Source of the DNA: Stromatinia cepivora
Taxonomy: Eukaryota > Ascomycota > Leotiomycetes > Helotiales > Sclerotiniaceae
Direction of reading: 5' to 3'
DNA: 64,000 nucleotides
Assembly: GCA_014898415.1 (NCBI GenBank)
Contig: RCTD01000001.1
Coordinates: 1,736,001-1,800,000, forward strand
The notes under the pieces are model-generated. The model saw nothing but the letters and a program-made list of their open reading frames with translations. It did not search any database and was not told the origin of the DNA. Position numbers and translations under genes: made by a program. Every line of letters starts with the position of its first letter. Position 1 is the stretch's first letter. Below, one piece after another: positions 23,661 through 34,181 of this stretch.

Positions 23661-25369
23661 ATGGCATTCAACCTACATAGTACCGACTTGCTTTATGCTG
23701 AATATTCTATATCATTAGTAGAAGTAGGTATCTTACGACGCAGGCTTTCCTTTCGTGGATGGACTTATGCTATTCTGGTAAATGCAATCAATGGATGGTA
23801 CCTGCTATTGCACGATAACCCCGTGAAGCCTCCGGAGCACCAAAGTGTCTCGAGAAATTACCATACATCCCCCCAACAACATCCGAATTCCGCGCTGATA
23901 TTGGTGCCGCTAAGGCTGGTTATACTTGGATTCTATTGGCTGTAGATATTTCTCCCTTCGCCGAGAAATAATATTTCATCCAGCTTCAACTGCTCCAACG
24001 CATAGATTGTTTAATGACTTTTATTCTTATGCCCTCATCACTCGCCTACTACGAAAGCGCTACTTACGACTCCCGATCATAGGTTACGATCACTCGAGGT
24101 TCTTAATATTGATGCACTGATCGACAAGGTATATTCCAAGGTTCCATATGACTCCGAGGAAACTTTTGATGGGATTCGGATAGGGCCCCTATGTAAAGTG
24201 TAAGTTAGTTTAACCTGAAAATTCACTATACAATAGATTAATTCATCATCTTGCAGTCATAAGAATAAACCTGGTTCGACAGGAATACCAAAAAGTCTTA
24301 CCACTACCCATGGAAAGGCAAAGGGGACTATTAATATGATGTGTATGAGTCCGCCTGAAGTCCGGATAAAGCAGTGTCGATTATACTATTTATTGCAGGG
24401 TAAAAAAGTCTTTGAGTCTTTCCACTATTTGACGTAAATCATGTATGTGTCTTGACCCATCTTCCAATACTTTAATTTAGATGATCTGATGATGGAACTT
24501 CTAGGATGTTGCCATGCGCCAAATTAGAGCAATATGAAATCCCTTCTTACAATTTTCTAGGCTATGTATATTGGCGTTTTTCTTTCCATCGCTGGCTCAT
24601 GTGGAAGTGTCATGATTGCTCCGCTAGCAGCTGCCATATATACAAGCAGCAAGTCAGAAACGTGAGGTATCGTGACTTCATCGACCAGATTCCTTTCTCA
24701 ATCAAGGGAGCGAGCGTCTAAGGAATTTGAAGGGAATTTATAAAGGTATATTCTACTCATAGGAATTATAGGAGGTTTAGGTTTTTATCTTCTACATTAT
24801 CTTTTGCGGGATCCTGAAGTTGGGCATGTTTATTGTCTAAATAGAGGAGTAGATAATCACTCGAGATGAACACGGAAAAATGGACTGTTGGGTTGAACAA
24901 ACGACTTTACCTTCGAATCGCCTTACGTTACATCCTTCGAGATCGGCGCTTCAAAACTAGACTTGGGTTTGGAATATCCATCCTACATTGAACTTCAGAT
25001 CACATCATCCATGTGACCCACAACGTATGGCCTGTACATTTTAACATGAGCCTCTCGTCTTTTACACCTGCGCATGCTTTCACTAGTCTCGTAAAACTAC
25101 TCCGATTTCAACTCATAGACGACCACATCCCCGCCTTACTTCTCATCTCCTCTGTATCCGCGACCTTGGAGATGATACTCCAAGGCTATGCCCAGAGTAA
25201 ACAAATAGCCGAAGCACTTCTACAATACCGGTACCCTTCCACCAAATCCAATGATTCCTTCAAGCCATACAAAGTAAGATTCCGATATCCATCGCAAGAG
25301 TTCGACAAACATCATGAGCGGCGATTATGCAATGTTTTAGAGGAAAGTAGAATGGTCTTAATCTTGTAA
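23661..25369 (+). pseudogene. Decayed adenylate-forming reductase (NRPS-like) pseudogene
   Basis: Fragments in different frames follow the order of an adenylation-thiolation-reductase protein. WTYAILVNAINGW (about 23755-23800) matches the N-terminal adenylation motif. FRADIGAAKAGY (about 23890) and FLPSPRNN (about 23950, another frame) match the next block. HKNKPGSTGIPKSLTTTHG (24258-24314) is the A3 phosphate-binding core. It directly follows a still-recognisable intron (24200-24256, GTAAGT to TTGCAG). After about 24700 the rest of the adenylation domain and the carrier domain are missing. The reductase then resumes with YILLIGIIGGLGFYLLHYLL (24747-24806), the NADP loop, VYCLNRG, THNVWPVHFNMSLSSF (25013-25060) and GYAQSKQIAEALL. 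At least three frameshifts, several stops and an internal deletion rule out function. Base composition is normal, so decay was not by heavy RIP. Confidence 0.8.
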
Positions 25370-26179
25370 TCTCGTCTGTTTATTTGGGTGCTATACCTAA
25401 TTCTAAATTATAGGAACATGTTCGCGTAATGTTAATTCGGTACTTGTTGATATTTATTTATGTTCTGGCAGATATAACTTGTGGAGTTACTTTTTGATTG
25501 ATTATAATTCTGCGCTTGCCGCAGATGAGATGAGATGAGACGAGCGGGGATTTAACGGGTTTAATCCTTTCAATCCGTGGAGTACTTAATATGAGACTAC
25601 TTCAGTACATTGTATCTATCGTGCAGGAAATTACTAAGGATCATTAATTCGAACAAATCTTATCGAAAGATTGGATCGAGAGGGCAGAAATGGATATAAA
25701 TAGCATCACAGAAACAAAAAGTAATCTTGACGTCGGATTGAGCAAAAACTCGGCGGTGAAACTAGTAGATGTTTATGAGAATGGATATTTTATCCAGAGA
25801 AAAGATGAGATGGAGATATTAGATCCACGCCGGTATCAAGATAGTGAGTGAATTGAGCGAGAGAACACGGATTTTATATGCTGTGAATGATGAAGGGCTG
25901 GAGAAATGGGTGTAAGAATGGATAGAATGGGTAAACTTTGATGTTGTTTACTTATTCGAACCAGAACGAACCGCGATGTTTAGATATTTCTGGAGAGATT
26001 TGAGATTTATATATTTGTATTATGTCAATAAGTCTAGAGATAGCCACTGTTTGTGCATGTTCTAGTATCCTAAATTAGATCGCTCTGATCGCATATTCGC
26101 TCCTAGCACAACATTTCCCGCCCATTTAAAAGAAAATCGATCAATACATCCAGATACACAAACCCCCTTCCACACACCC
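25370..26179. other. Intergenic region
   Basis: Downstream of both the pseudogene and the minus-strand hydrolase (convergent ends). A short GATGAGATGAGATGAGAC microrepeat lies near 25525. No gene seen. Confidence 0.55.
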
Positions 26180-27668
26180 TCACCCAAGCAAAAACTTCCC
26201 AATAAACCCCGCTACCTCCCCCCCCCTCGTAATAGGAAACTGATGACCCGCCCCCTTAACAACTTTCCAAACAATCCTCTCTTCAAATCCCATACTCCTG
26301 CCACCATCGCCATCACCATCACCCCCACCCCCAATACTTTCCACCACCACCTCCAAATCCTCTTTTAATTCCTCTGCTACGATAACATCATCGCATTCTC
26401 CAACTAGTACTAGAATTTTCTCTCTTTTGCTATTTTTACTCTTTTCTTGGTTTATGATATTACGGCAAGGTTCCCAAGGTCCCCATAGTCCCCTCCACGT
26501 ATTAGTACGTCCGGAAATTGACGCATGCATAATTGAGCTCGCGAATGCGTTTGCGTATCCTTGATGTTGATGCGTTTGCCAATGCATAACTTGGCCTATT
26601 GTTGTATGTGGTAGTGAGGGGGATATAGGTGTATCATCGAATGATGCCTCAGTATCTGTGTTTGCAATAGGAGAAGCATTCGAAGCAGGAATAGCCGTTA
26701 TGAGTTCCGAGTCAAGTTGTCCTTGATTCTCATTTTGTTGATCACCGAAATCCGAACCACAGGCCGGGAGTGAAGCAGATGAAGAAGATCGAGGATTCGA
26801 AACCCCTCTATAAGCACCCCTAACCCTCCTCCTCAAAATCCACCCCCACAACCCATCAGGAAACCACCACCTCCTCATCACCCTCCCCATCCACCCAAAA
26901 TGTTCCTCTCTAATCAACCCACTTGGCGCCAAAAGAACGACATCTCTAACCAACCCCGGAAACGCCACTGCAAAATCCACCGCAATACCTCCACCCATCG
27001 AAAACCCAAGAATATTAAACCCGTCCCCAACCCACGATAACGAGGAAGAAGCAAGAACAAGTAAAATCTGCGCTGTGTAAAGCCTCTCATCATGCGGTAA
27101 ATCGGCCACACCATCCGAATATCCTCTCCCGAAAAGATCGAAAAGGAGGACTCTGCATCCGTGCGAGGAAGCGAGTGTGGTAGCGAGAGAATGCAGGGAT
27201 ATACAGGGGGTGGAAATACCGTGGATGAGGAGGATTTTTCGTCCGTTCAGGGGCCCAAATTCATAGGCGCGTGTATTGCCATACTGTATTATTGGTTAGA
27301 TCGTATGTATGGTATTACAGATAGAATTAACGAACAGGACTGGGGATATCACGGGCTCCGGGGAATATATCCGGCGGATACGGTAATGTGGATATTTCTT
27401 CTTGGGACAGAGTAGGGATTTGAGTGGTTAGAGGACTGGGGATTATTTTAGATTGAGATTCTTTATCTGATTTCGCTTTCGACAAGGTAGTTTTGGTGAT
27501 ATCTGTAGTTGTACAAATATCGCGGAGGGTAAAGAAAAGTAATGAAGTGGTAGCTACGCCGGCAAAGAGCGATATTGGAATACCGAGGGATTGGTTTGGT
27601 ACTATATTTGTGAATGTTTTGTGTATTGAGTTGAGATTTTGGGGAATGGTACCCGTGGGAAGAAGCAT
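26180..27668 (-). CDS. Alpha/beta hydrolase
   Basis: Predicted 478-residue alpha/beta-hydrolase-fold enzyme. Exons 27668-27336 and 27283-26180 join in phase 0 across a 52-bp intron with an unusual GTTCGT donor and ATACAG acceptor, giving GARDIPSP-YGNTRAYEFG. Residues of about 29-48 (LGIPISLFAGVATTSLLFF) form a membrane anchor. KILLIHGIS (about 127-135) is the oxyanion strand, LLFDLFGRGYSD follows, and GFSMGG (Ser about 206) is the nucleophile elbow. LVLVGECDDVI carries the probable acid and GAGHQFP the catalytic His near the C-terminus. A low-complexity insertion (about residues 270-340) in the lid region and a Gly/Asp run (GGGGDGDGDGG) are fungus-specific additions. Substrate unknown; lipid or ester hydrolase is the safest description. 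Confidence 0.87.
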
Positions 27669-28783
27669 CGTGTAACGAAGATAAGACTTTTGTTGGTATT
27701 TGTGTTAATATCGATTTTGGTACTTGTGTTAGGAGTTATCGAGGGGTAAGTGACCGGATGGCTGACAACCGAGATTGCCGAATAGTTCCAAGTTACGGTG
27801 GGTTGGAAATAGTTATCACGTGCTTGAAGTTATTGATGAGGGATTAATATGATGAGGATGCCATGGAAGGGATGCTTCTGGTATTATTCACCAGAGATAA
27901 AATAGAAGATGGTGCATTTAGATTAGTGGTTACAATGAGTTATTGATCCTTTTAAACCCATTATCCAAAATTAAAACAGTGAATTTGTCACTCATCATGG
28001 TACTGTACCTTCTCTCCCTCTCATTCAGAATGCGCAGCAAATGCAAAGAAATCTATCCAGGTTTCCCCCCCATTTTTCAAAATACCGTTACTGTGACACA
28101 TCTCGGTACTTTTATTGCACTTTTTATTCCAGCCAATGGAAAATTATAAGCAGCCAACTGATGATCCTCATGATATGCATATTCATCTACATAGCCGTCC
28201 AATGATCCAATTTCCTTGTGCCTAGGTATAGATATAAGTACAGGTATAGATATGAACCACTTAGCTCAAAAATTCAATTCTCCATCCCCGCAAATGCAAT
28301 ATGTATGTAATGCTAGACAATGTCTCTTTTGCCATCTGATTTGATGGAAAAGAAATGATTCAAACCTGGAGACATCACCGATAAAAAATTGAAGATAAAT
28401 AGCTAAATGGGCGCATATGCAGAGCGAGACGCTAATGCAAAATTGATAGCGGGCGGTAAGGATCGAAAATGGAAAGAGGAGAAAAGGGAAGAAGGATGGA
28501 TGGGATTATTGTGACAAGGGATGGGGGGGTGTTCCTCAGATTGATTGGAGATAAGATGGCTATAAGGCGTTGAAGTTTTCGAAATGAGATTTCTGGGTAT
28601 TTTGGAAAATATCATGGGCATGTGAGGAAGAAGTCAGCAGATCGAATTTGAGTGCGAGGGAATAGAGGATAAGACATTTCGATTGGGTGGTGGTGGATTA
28701 AGAATTAAGACAATGTATCGGAGAGATGGAGCTAATGGAGCTAAGCTGACTCATGCGCGTAAAGCACAACGCGAAGAACGCGA

Positions 28784-28803
28784 ATCAACGCGTTGATACG
28801 CGT
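28784..28803. promoter_or_regulatory. Paired ACGCGT (MCB-like) elements in a 14-bp palindrome
   Basis: ATCAACGCGTTGAT (28784-28797) is a perfect 14-bp palindrome centred on ACGCGT (28788-28793). A second ACGCGT follows at 28798-28803, exactly 10 bp on, about one helical turn. ACGCGT is the MluI cell-cycle box bound by MBF-type factors in fungi. It is more than 1 kb from the nearest annotated start on either side, so its target is unclear. Confidence 0.4.
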
Positions 28804-29740
28804 CTTCTTTTCCTTGGAGCCCCCTCTATTTGGTAAAGTACGAAGACTTTAGTATGACAGGGAGTAAAAAGTAACGAATGAGATAATACTTCAGATGCAA
28901 GATTTTCCAGGGGTTCGAATTGTTAAAGAGATTATGTTGAAAACCGTTTTACATGCGAGGATGCTTGGATGCTTGCTTGGAGAGGTTGTGTGCAGACAGG
29001 TGCAGACGGTAGGATATTGTAGATACATAGATAGTAGATAAGAAGAAGATGGGAAACTTTATGAGGGGGTTTCGGAATAATGATTTCATCACTTCAATTT
29101 AACCCCCTCACAACTTTAACAATATCATATAATTGCAAGGGAAGCTTGGTTCCGAAAGAGATATATCATTTGGTGATCATGAGGTCAGACTAATTGAGAT
29201 TGGAATATCCGAACTACTCTATTTCTATGGCAAGGTCGATAGCAATACGAACTGATATGATATGCATCATTGAGTATATGATTTATGTATTATATGGTAA
29301 ACCTTAGAAAGAAGGCTAATGCTGCAAGAAGGGTACAAACCATCTCAATTAGGTATGAAGGGTAACTTGACTCCAAGGAGCACTAAAAAGATGCATCCGA
29401 AAAGACATTTAAATCCCAAATCAACAAATTGAGATATGATGAAGAGGAGTGAAGGGCGTACCTGGGTGATCACGAGACTACTTTACCACTGCAATTCTTA
29501 GCAAGACAGTCTTTGAAAGAAAGGGAGAGAAAATCCACCTCTGTAAGTTTGCTAGAAGGAGTGTTGGATAATAGAACAAAGCTAGATACTTGGTTTGATT
29601 CCCGTGTTAGCTGAGTATGAATTAATTGTAGAAAGCTTGCACTCCAAACTTCCCCTTCCATCCAGTAAAAATGATAATAAAGAAAACTAGAAAAGGTTGT
29701 GGAACAGTGTGAGGTTTATGATGTAGCACAATAGAGAAAG

Positions 29741-29776
29741 TAGGACTAGGACTAGGACTAGGACTAGTACTAGTAC
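29741..29776. repeat. Hexanucleotide repeat TAGGAC/TAGTAC
   Basis: Four copies of TAGGAC followed by two of TAGTAC in tandem. Simple repeat, intergenic. Confidence 0.9.
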
Positions 29777-29945
29777 TGTAACGGTATCTGTATGAAAGCG
29801 AGGAGGAATTAGAAGGTCGATTCATGGGAAAAAAAGAGAGGATTAATCTTGAAGATAAGAAAGAAGGTGGATATAATAATTATTATCTATATGTTATTAT
29901 TGTATTTCATGAAGAGGTAATTTACATTCGTAAGAAGTATCTCGG

Positions 29946-30010
29946 TATATAGGTAGGTATATAGGTAGGTAAATAGGTAGGTATATACATAGGTATATAC
30001 ATAGGTACAT
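29946..30010. repeat. TATAGGTAGG-type simple repeat
   Basis: Degenerate run of TAGGTAGGTATA and TATACATAGG units. Simple intergenic repeat. Confidence 0.85.
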
Positions 30011-30646
30011 GGGTGTAAGATCTTATGATCTTCGCTCTCTCAAATAGAGGGACAGAGGGAATCGATTCACAGATCCCTAGGGATATTATTATAAGTCTCT
30101 CGATTTATTTTCATCCCTGTTAAACAAATCACTCTAACTTTCACTAGTCTGTTAGCGTCTCCATAAAAGTTTAATGCAGCATTGATCACACGTTCACAGA
30201 TCCATAAAATCCATAAATCATGAGCCCCTGCCATAATTGTGCAAGTTATTAATGAGTGAGCATTATTAACATTAAACCAGCCGCCCCCGTTTGATATTTT
30301 GGACCCTCTCGTTCATCCTTTCTCGTCAAATTAGCAACGGAAACGGATCTTAAACCGTTTTAAGATAACAACCTAATGGGAAATATCACAACACCATCAT
30401 TATCGCATACGAATCTTAAGAACCTTGGACGATAGAAGAAATCTGCGCGATTCTTTTGATCTAATTTTCAAGAAAAAAGGATAGGATTACAAGGCACCGA
30501 CGCTTTCCGGCGCATCATTATTAGACCTTCATTGCCTGGAGAATAAACAAACAACACTTATTGTTGCCTACAACATTATCTTCATTATAATATCCAACGC
30601 CTCAGGACATTCAAACATACATCACAAAATTACAATCTATCAAAGA

Positions 30647-31513
30647 ATGTTATTACCATCCGCCTTCGCCTGTGGCGACTCTTCGCAAGCACATTCCCAA
30701 CAGTCTCGAAATCGCAATCTTCTATTCGCATCACCACCTCTTTCACCTACCCTTTCACCATCATCTACACCTACCATCAGCAATCTGTTTCAATCATGTC
30801 GCGCTCTACAATCTATGCTCACAACTCCAACACAGTTACCTTCGCCACCCACAGTTCACGCAGATATTCCTTCATCACCTCCTACAATTAGAAACTCGCC
30901 TGCAAAACTTAGATTGCGCATACCGTCCACAGCAAAGAAAGTTGGACCAGAAGTTGGCGATAGGAAACGTATTACAAAGCGAGCGCAAAGAGAAGCTCCG
31001 CGTGGAATTAATAAGAGGAGGAGAGCGATGGATGATGATATGATTTGTGAGGAGATGGGTAATATCTCGGAACAGGAGTATGAGGATACAGCACTTCAAG
31101 CTCCCCGTACACCGAAACGTAGGCGGAGAATTGCACCAGAGGTGTTACCTTTGGGTTTGGAGAGGAGTGATTTCCATACTCTACGCTTGGCGGAAATGGA
31201 GAAACCTGGTGATGGTAGCGCATTTGTCTTCAATGCCGGGGGTAGTTCACAGGATGTTGAGAGTGCATCACATAGATACAAGGAGGAAGAGAAAGATGGA
31301 GAGGAATGGTCAACGGAAGAAGATAGAATGTTAGTAGAGTTGGTATTGGAAAAGCTCAAGTTGAGTAAAAGTGATTGGCAAGATTGCGCCAGGAGCCTAG
31401 GGAAAGATAGAGGAAGTGTAGGGAAGAGATGGAAGAGTCTAATGGGTGCTGGGGAAGTGGGATTGAAGGGAAGAAGAAAGACAAGGACGAAGTTACATTC
31501 TACTTGGAGATAG
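30647..31513 (+). CDS. Myb/SANT-like DNA-binding protein
   Basis: Intronless 288-residue protein. The C-terminal region, about residues 218-266, reads EEWSTEEDRMLVEL, KLSKSDWQDCARSLGKDR and SVGKRWKSLM, the spaced Trp pattern and helix-turn-helix of a single Myb/SANT repeat (W at the start, W in helix 2, W in helix 3). Upstream are Ser/Pro-rich sequence and basic clusters likely to act as nuclear localisation signals (KRITKRAQREAPRGINKRRR and PRTPKRRRR). The tail KGRRKTRTKLHSTWR is also basic. A role as a DNA- or chromatin-binding regulator is inferred from the domain; target genes are unknown. The ATG at 30647 follows an AT- and CA-rich leader and no upstream in-frame start is evident. Confidence 0.8.
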   Translation: MLLPSAFACGDSSQAHSQQSRNRNLLFASPPLSPTLSPSSTPTISNLFQSCRALQSMLTTPTQLPSPPTVHADIPSSPPTIRNSPAKLRLRIPSTAKKVGPEVGDRKRITKRAQREAPRGINKRRRAMDDDMICEEMGNISEQEYEDTALQAPRTPKRRRRIAPEVLPLGLERSDFHTLRLAEMEKPGDGSAFVFNAGGSSQDVESASHRYKEEEKDGEEWSTEEDRMLVELVLEKLKLSKSDWQDCARSLGKDRGSVGKRWKSLMGAGEVGLKGRRKTRTKLHSTWR

Positions 31514-32939
31514 ATTTCTTCTGAGCGTGAATTTGGGGCGGTATGCTTTATCGACCTGCAAGGTTCATTTAAGCTGCTTTTGGGAAAATACTTGATCATA
31601 ATACAGGTGTATTGGGGTTTGGGAGGAAATTGGCGGATTGGAATCATTTGTATATCTATGAACCCATAAGATTTGGGTGGAGAGGTATTTTGATAAAGGG
31701 GTTCAATCATAGTTCTTAGGGCTTGGAATAGGTGTTAGGTTGTACGGGATTGGGTATGATGACCAAATAGTCTACGTGTTTTTAGCTATAATACCTACTT
31801 AAGACTTTGTGTATTATATACTAAATCTTGCCTCAGTGAGAGTTTTTGAGTGTGTGTCGTAGTATCGGGAATATGAGTGCTTAATCTCGTTTAATTGGAA
31901 ATAATCTCTTTCTATTCTGATCTTTTGAGATGAGATGAGATGATATAATATAATTTATTATACTTCAAATTCAGAATCCAAATTTTAAATCATTATATAT
32001 CTACGGAAACGTTATATTATTTAATTATTAATTATCTCAATAGATACCGTCGAATTATTCATAAATCATAATCTATTATATTTATTTTATAATCTTATAA
32101 TCTTATATTTAATGTCTAGATATATATATTAAATAATCCTATCTCATCTCATCATTACCCCAATCCAACTCCTCCGAGAATTCTATATTGATTTATATTA
32201 TCTAATTATCTAATTATTCAATTATTCAGTTATTTTTCTTTTTCTTTTTAATTATTGTTTGAGATTATTATTTGAGATTAATTGTTATTATGTTATGGAT
32301 GTGTGGATGTGAATGAATACTAGGTATTAAAAGGTAAGGAGGAATATCAACAAAAAACTTTTGTTACCTAGTTGATATTTCTGTTGTCTGGTGATATGAT
32401 GATTCTGCTATGTTATCATTTCATCATATCATATCATTCTAAAGATCCTAAAGATTTGATAGGTGGGTATGGGAATCTGGAGGGATGATGATTAGATATT
32501 ACTGTGGAAATTTGGAGGAAGGCGTGTATTGTATGTGAATTGGGTGTTTGAGAAGGGGTTTTCGAGGGGGAAGGGATTGGGGGAGGTGGAATGTTAGATG
32601 TGGAAGAAATGAGCCTTGTGTTTGTACTGTAAAAGTGATTCTCTCGATAGGAATGAGTAGGAATGATGGGATTTCGGATATCTTGTTCTGTTACGCTCTA
32701 TTTAGGGTGGGATATTTGTTATTGGTGGAGTGGTGTTTATGCAGAAGATGGGTTTTCGGTCTTATATTGTAGCTATCTAGTATGTATGTTTTTTAGGTAG
32801 ACAGTTGCAGAAGAAGAAGAGAAGGAAAGTCTTAATTATTCTAATCTATAGACCAAGTGGTCTAAGTGCAAGTAAAAGCAGAATATCTCATATTAGCATT
32901 ATACAATACTAGCAAGTAGATATCCATAAAGATTCAAGT
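31514..32939. other. Intergenic region with AT-rich patch
   Basis: Convergent 3' flanks of the Myb-like and methyltransferase genes. Positions of about 31930-32300 are strongly AT-rich, with runs of TTAATTATT and TATCTAATTA. No transposon motif or gene recognised. Confidence 0.55.
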
Positions 32940-34181
32940 CTACAGGGCTTTCTTCACAAAAATAATCGTGGTACTACTTCCAACCACCATACTTTCTTTT
33001 CCGCCCATAACTCTTCTTACTTCTTCAACGTGGAGCTTTAAAATATCCTTTGGACAAACGAAAATTAGTGTAAACTCACCGGGAAATAGAATGGATATAC
33101 AACTCCTCAATGACAAAACTTAAACTAACCTCCTCAGTTCCCGCTTTCTCAGGATGCGCTTCCCTCCATCTAGTTACCATATTAGCTGTCGCCATCGCCT
33201 TTTCCGCCTGCTTAAGCGTCACTTCTCTTCCCCCACCAAAAAAATCATTAGATGCTGGATCGGATAATATTCCATCACGATCGAAATCTAGTTTTCGAAA
33301 TTGCGATTCTGGAAATATGGAAGTGGGAATGGGATGCGGGATATTCCATGGAAGAGGAAGATAGTCGTACATATCGCGGGAGAGGCGATTAGGGAGGAGC
33401 TCGTAGGGAGCTAAGATGTTCTGCTCAAAATTTAGGAAGATGCGGAGGAGTTGGTCGCGGTTGGGGGTCGAGGGGTGCGGGTAGAAAGATGCTTGGGAGG
33501 GTTAGTGGGGTGTGTGAGAGGATAGTTGTGGGGGGGGGGGGGGAGAACATAGAGTGCTACCACGTGTCCATAAAGCTATCTGGATTTTATATTAGCAGAG
33601 TCTCATTTCGGTTGGTGGTAACTCGTAACCAATTCGAAAGTTACGAGAGGAAAGAGGTACTCGCCGTTCCGCCAGGCTTCAATGCCTTCGCCGCCTGCGC
33701 CCAGAATTTATCCATATCAAACCAATGTACCTACAATACACCCAAATTAAGAAACAATCCCTCCCAACTCTCATCATACCATCCACAAAAATCAACCACA
33801 TACCGCCATAGCAACAGTAATCAAATCCACCGATTCCTCCTCCACCTCCACCAACCCGGCAAACTCCTCCCCACTCCCAACAACCCACCTAATATCCCTC
33901 CCGCTCCTCGTCTTCCCTCCTATTTCCCTCGCTGTCCCAATCATAGCCGCGCCAGCATCACATCCTATCGCTTCCTCAAAATACGTCGCGATATCTCGAG
34001 TAGCGTTTCCGGGTCCACATCCTAGATCAAGTAGTGCGTTGAATTTTCCACCTGTTTTCTCGTGATGGCTGATTACTGTTTCATACAGTTTGGAGGAATA
34101 GGAAGGACGGTGCGTAGCGTAGGTTTTGGCTTGTTCACTGGTGTAGTTGCGGAAGGTGGGGTCGGTGTTTGGGGTGGCCAT
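32940..34181 (-). CDS. SAM-dependent methyltransferase, trans-aconitate methyltransferase-like
   Basis: Predicted 305-residue class I methyltransferase. Exons: 34181-33804, 33730-33661, 33491-33130 and 33047-32940; introns 73, 169 and 82 bp. The ATG at 34181 (context CATCATGGCC) gives MATPNTDPTFRNYTSEQA. An in-frame ATG 49 codons upstream exists but reads as untranslated leader. Motif I is ALLDLGCGPGNAT (residues 49-61), followed by IGCDAGAAMI, then WVVGSGEEFAGL, and ITVAMA-VHWFDMDKFWAQAAKALKPGG across the first intron. The C-terminal part has FYPHPSTPNRDQLLRIF and LPLPWNIP. This order is that of the yeast Tmt1-like family (about 300 residues). Substrate could be trans-aconitate or another small acid. 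Intron 2 uses an AAG acceptor with a CTAAC branch site and contains a 14-base C run on the coding strand. Confidence 0.85.
33530..33543. repeat. Homopolymer run of 14 G
   Basis: Uninterrupted G14 on the plus strand, inside intron 2 of the methyltransferase gene, where it reads C14 near the splice acceptor. Length-variable in principle. Confidence 0.95.

Larger units (their letters stand above)
27669..30646. other. Long intergenic region without a supported gene
   Basis: Nearly 3 kb between divergent genes. Open frames are short and lack domains. It contains simple repeats and a paired ACGCGT element listed separately. The 500 bp before 30647 is probably the promoter and leader of the Myb-like gene. 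Confidence 0.55.

Noticed and set aside
31930..32320. AT-rich patch as a third transposon relic
   Set aside because: No LTR ends, target duplication or coding motif; too short to judge.
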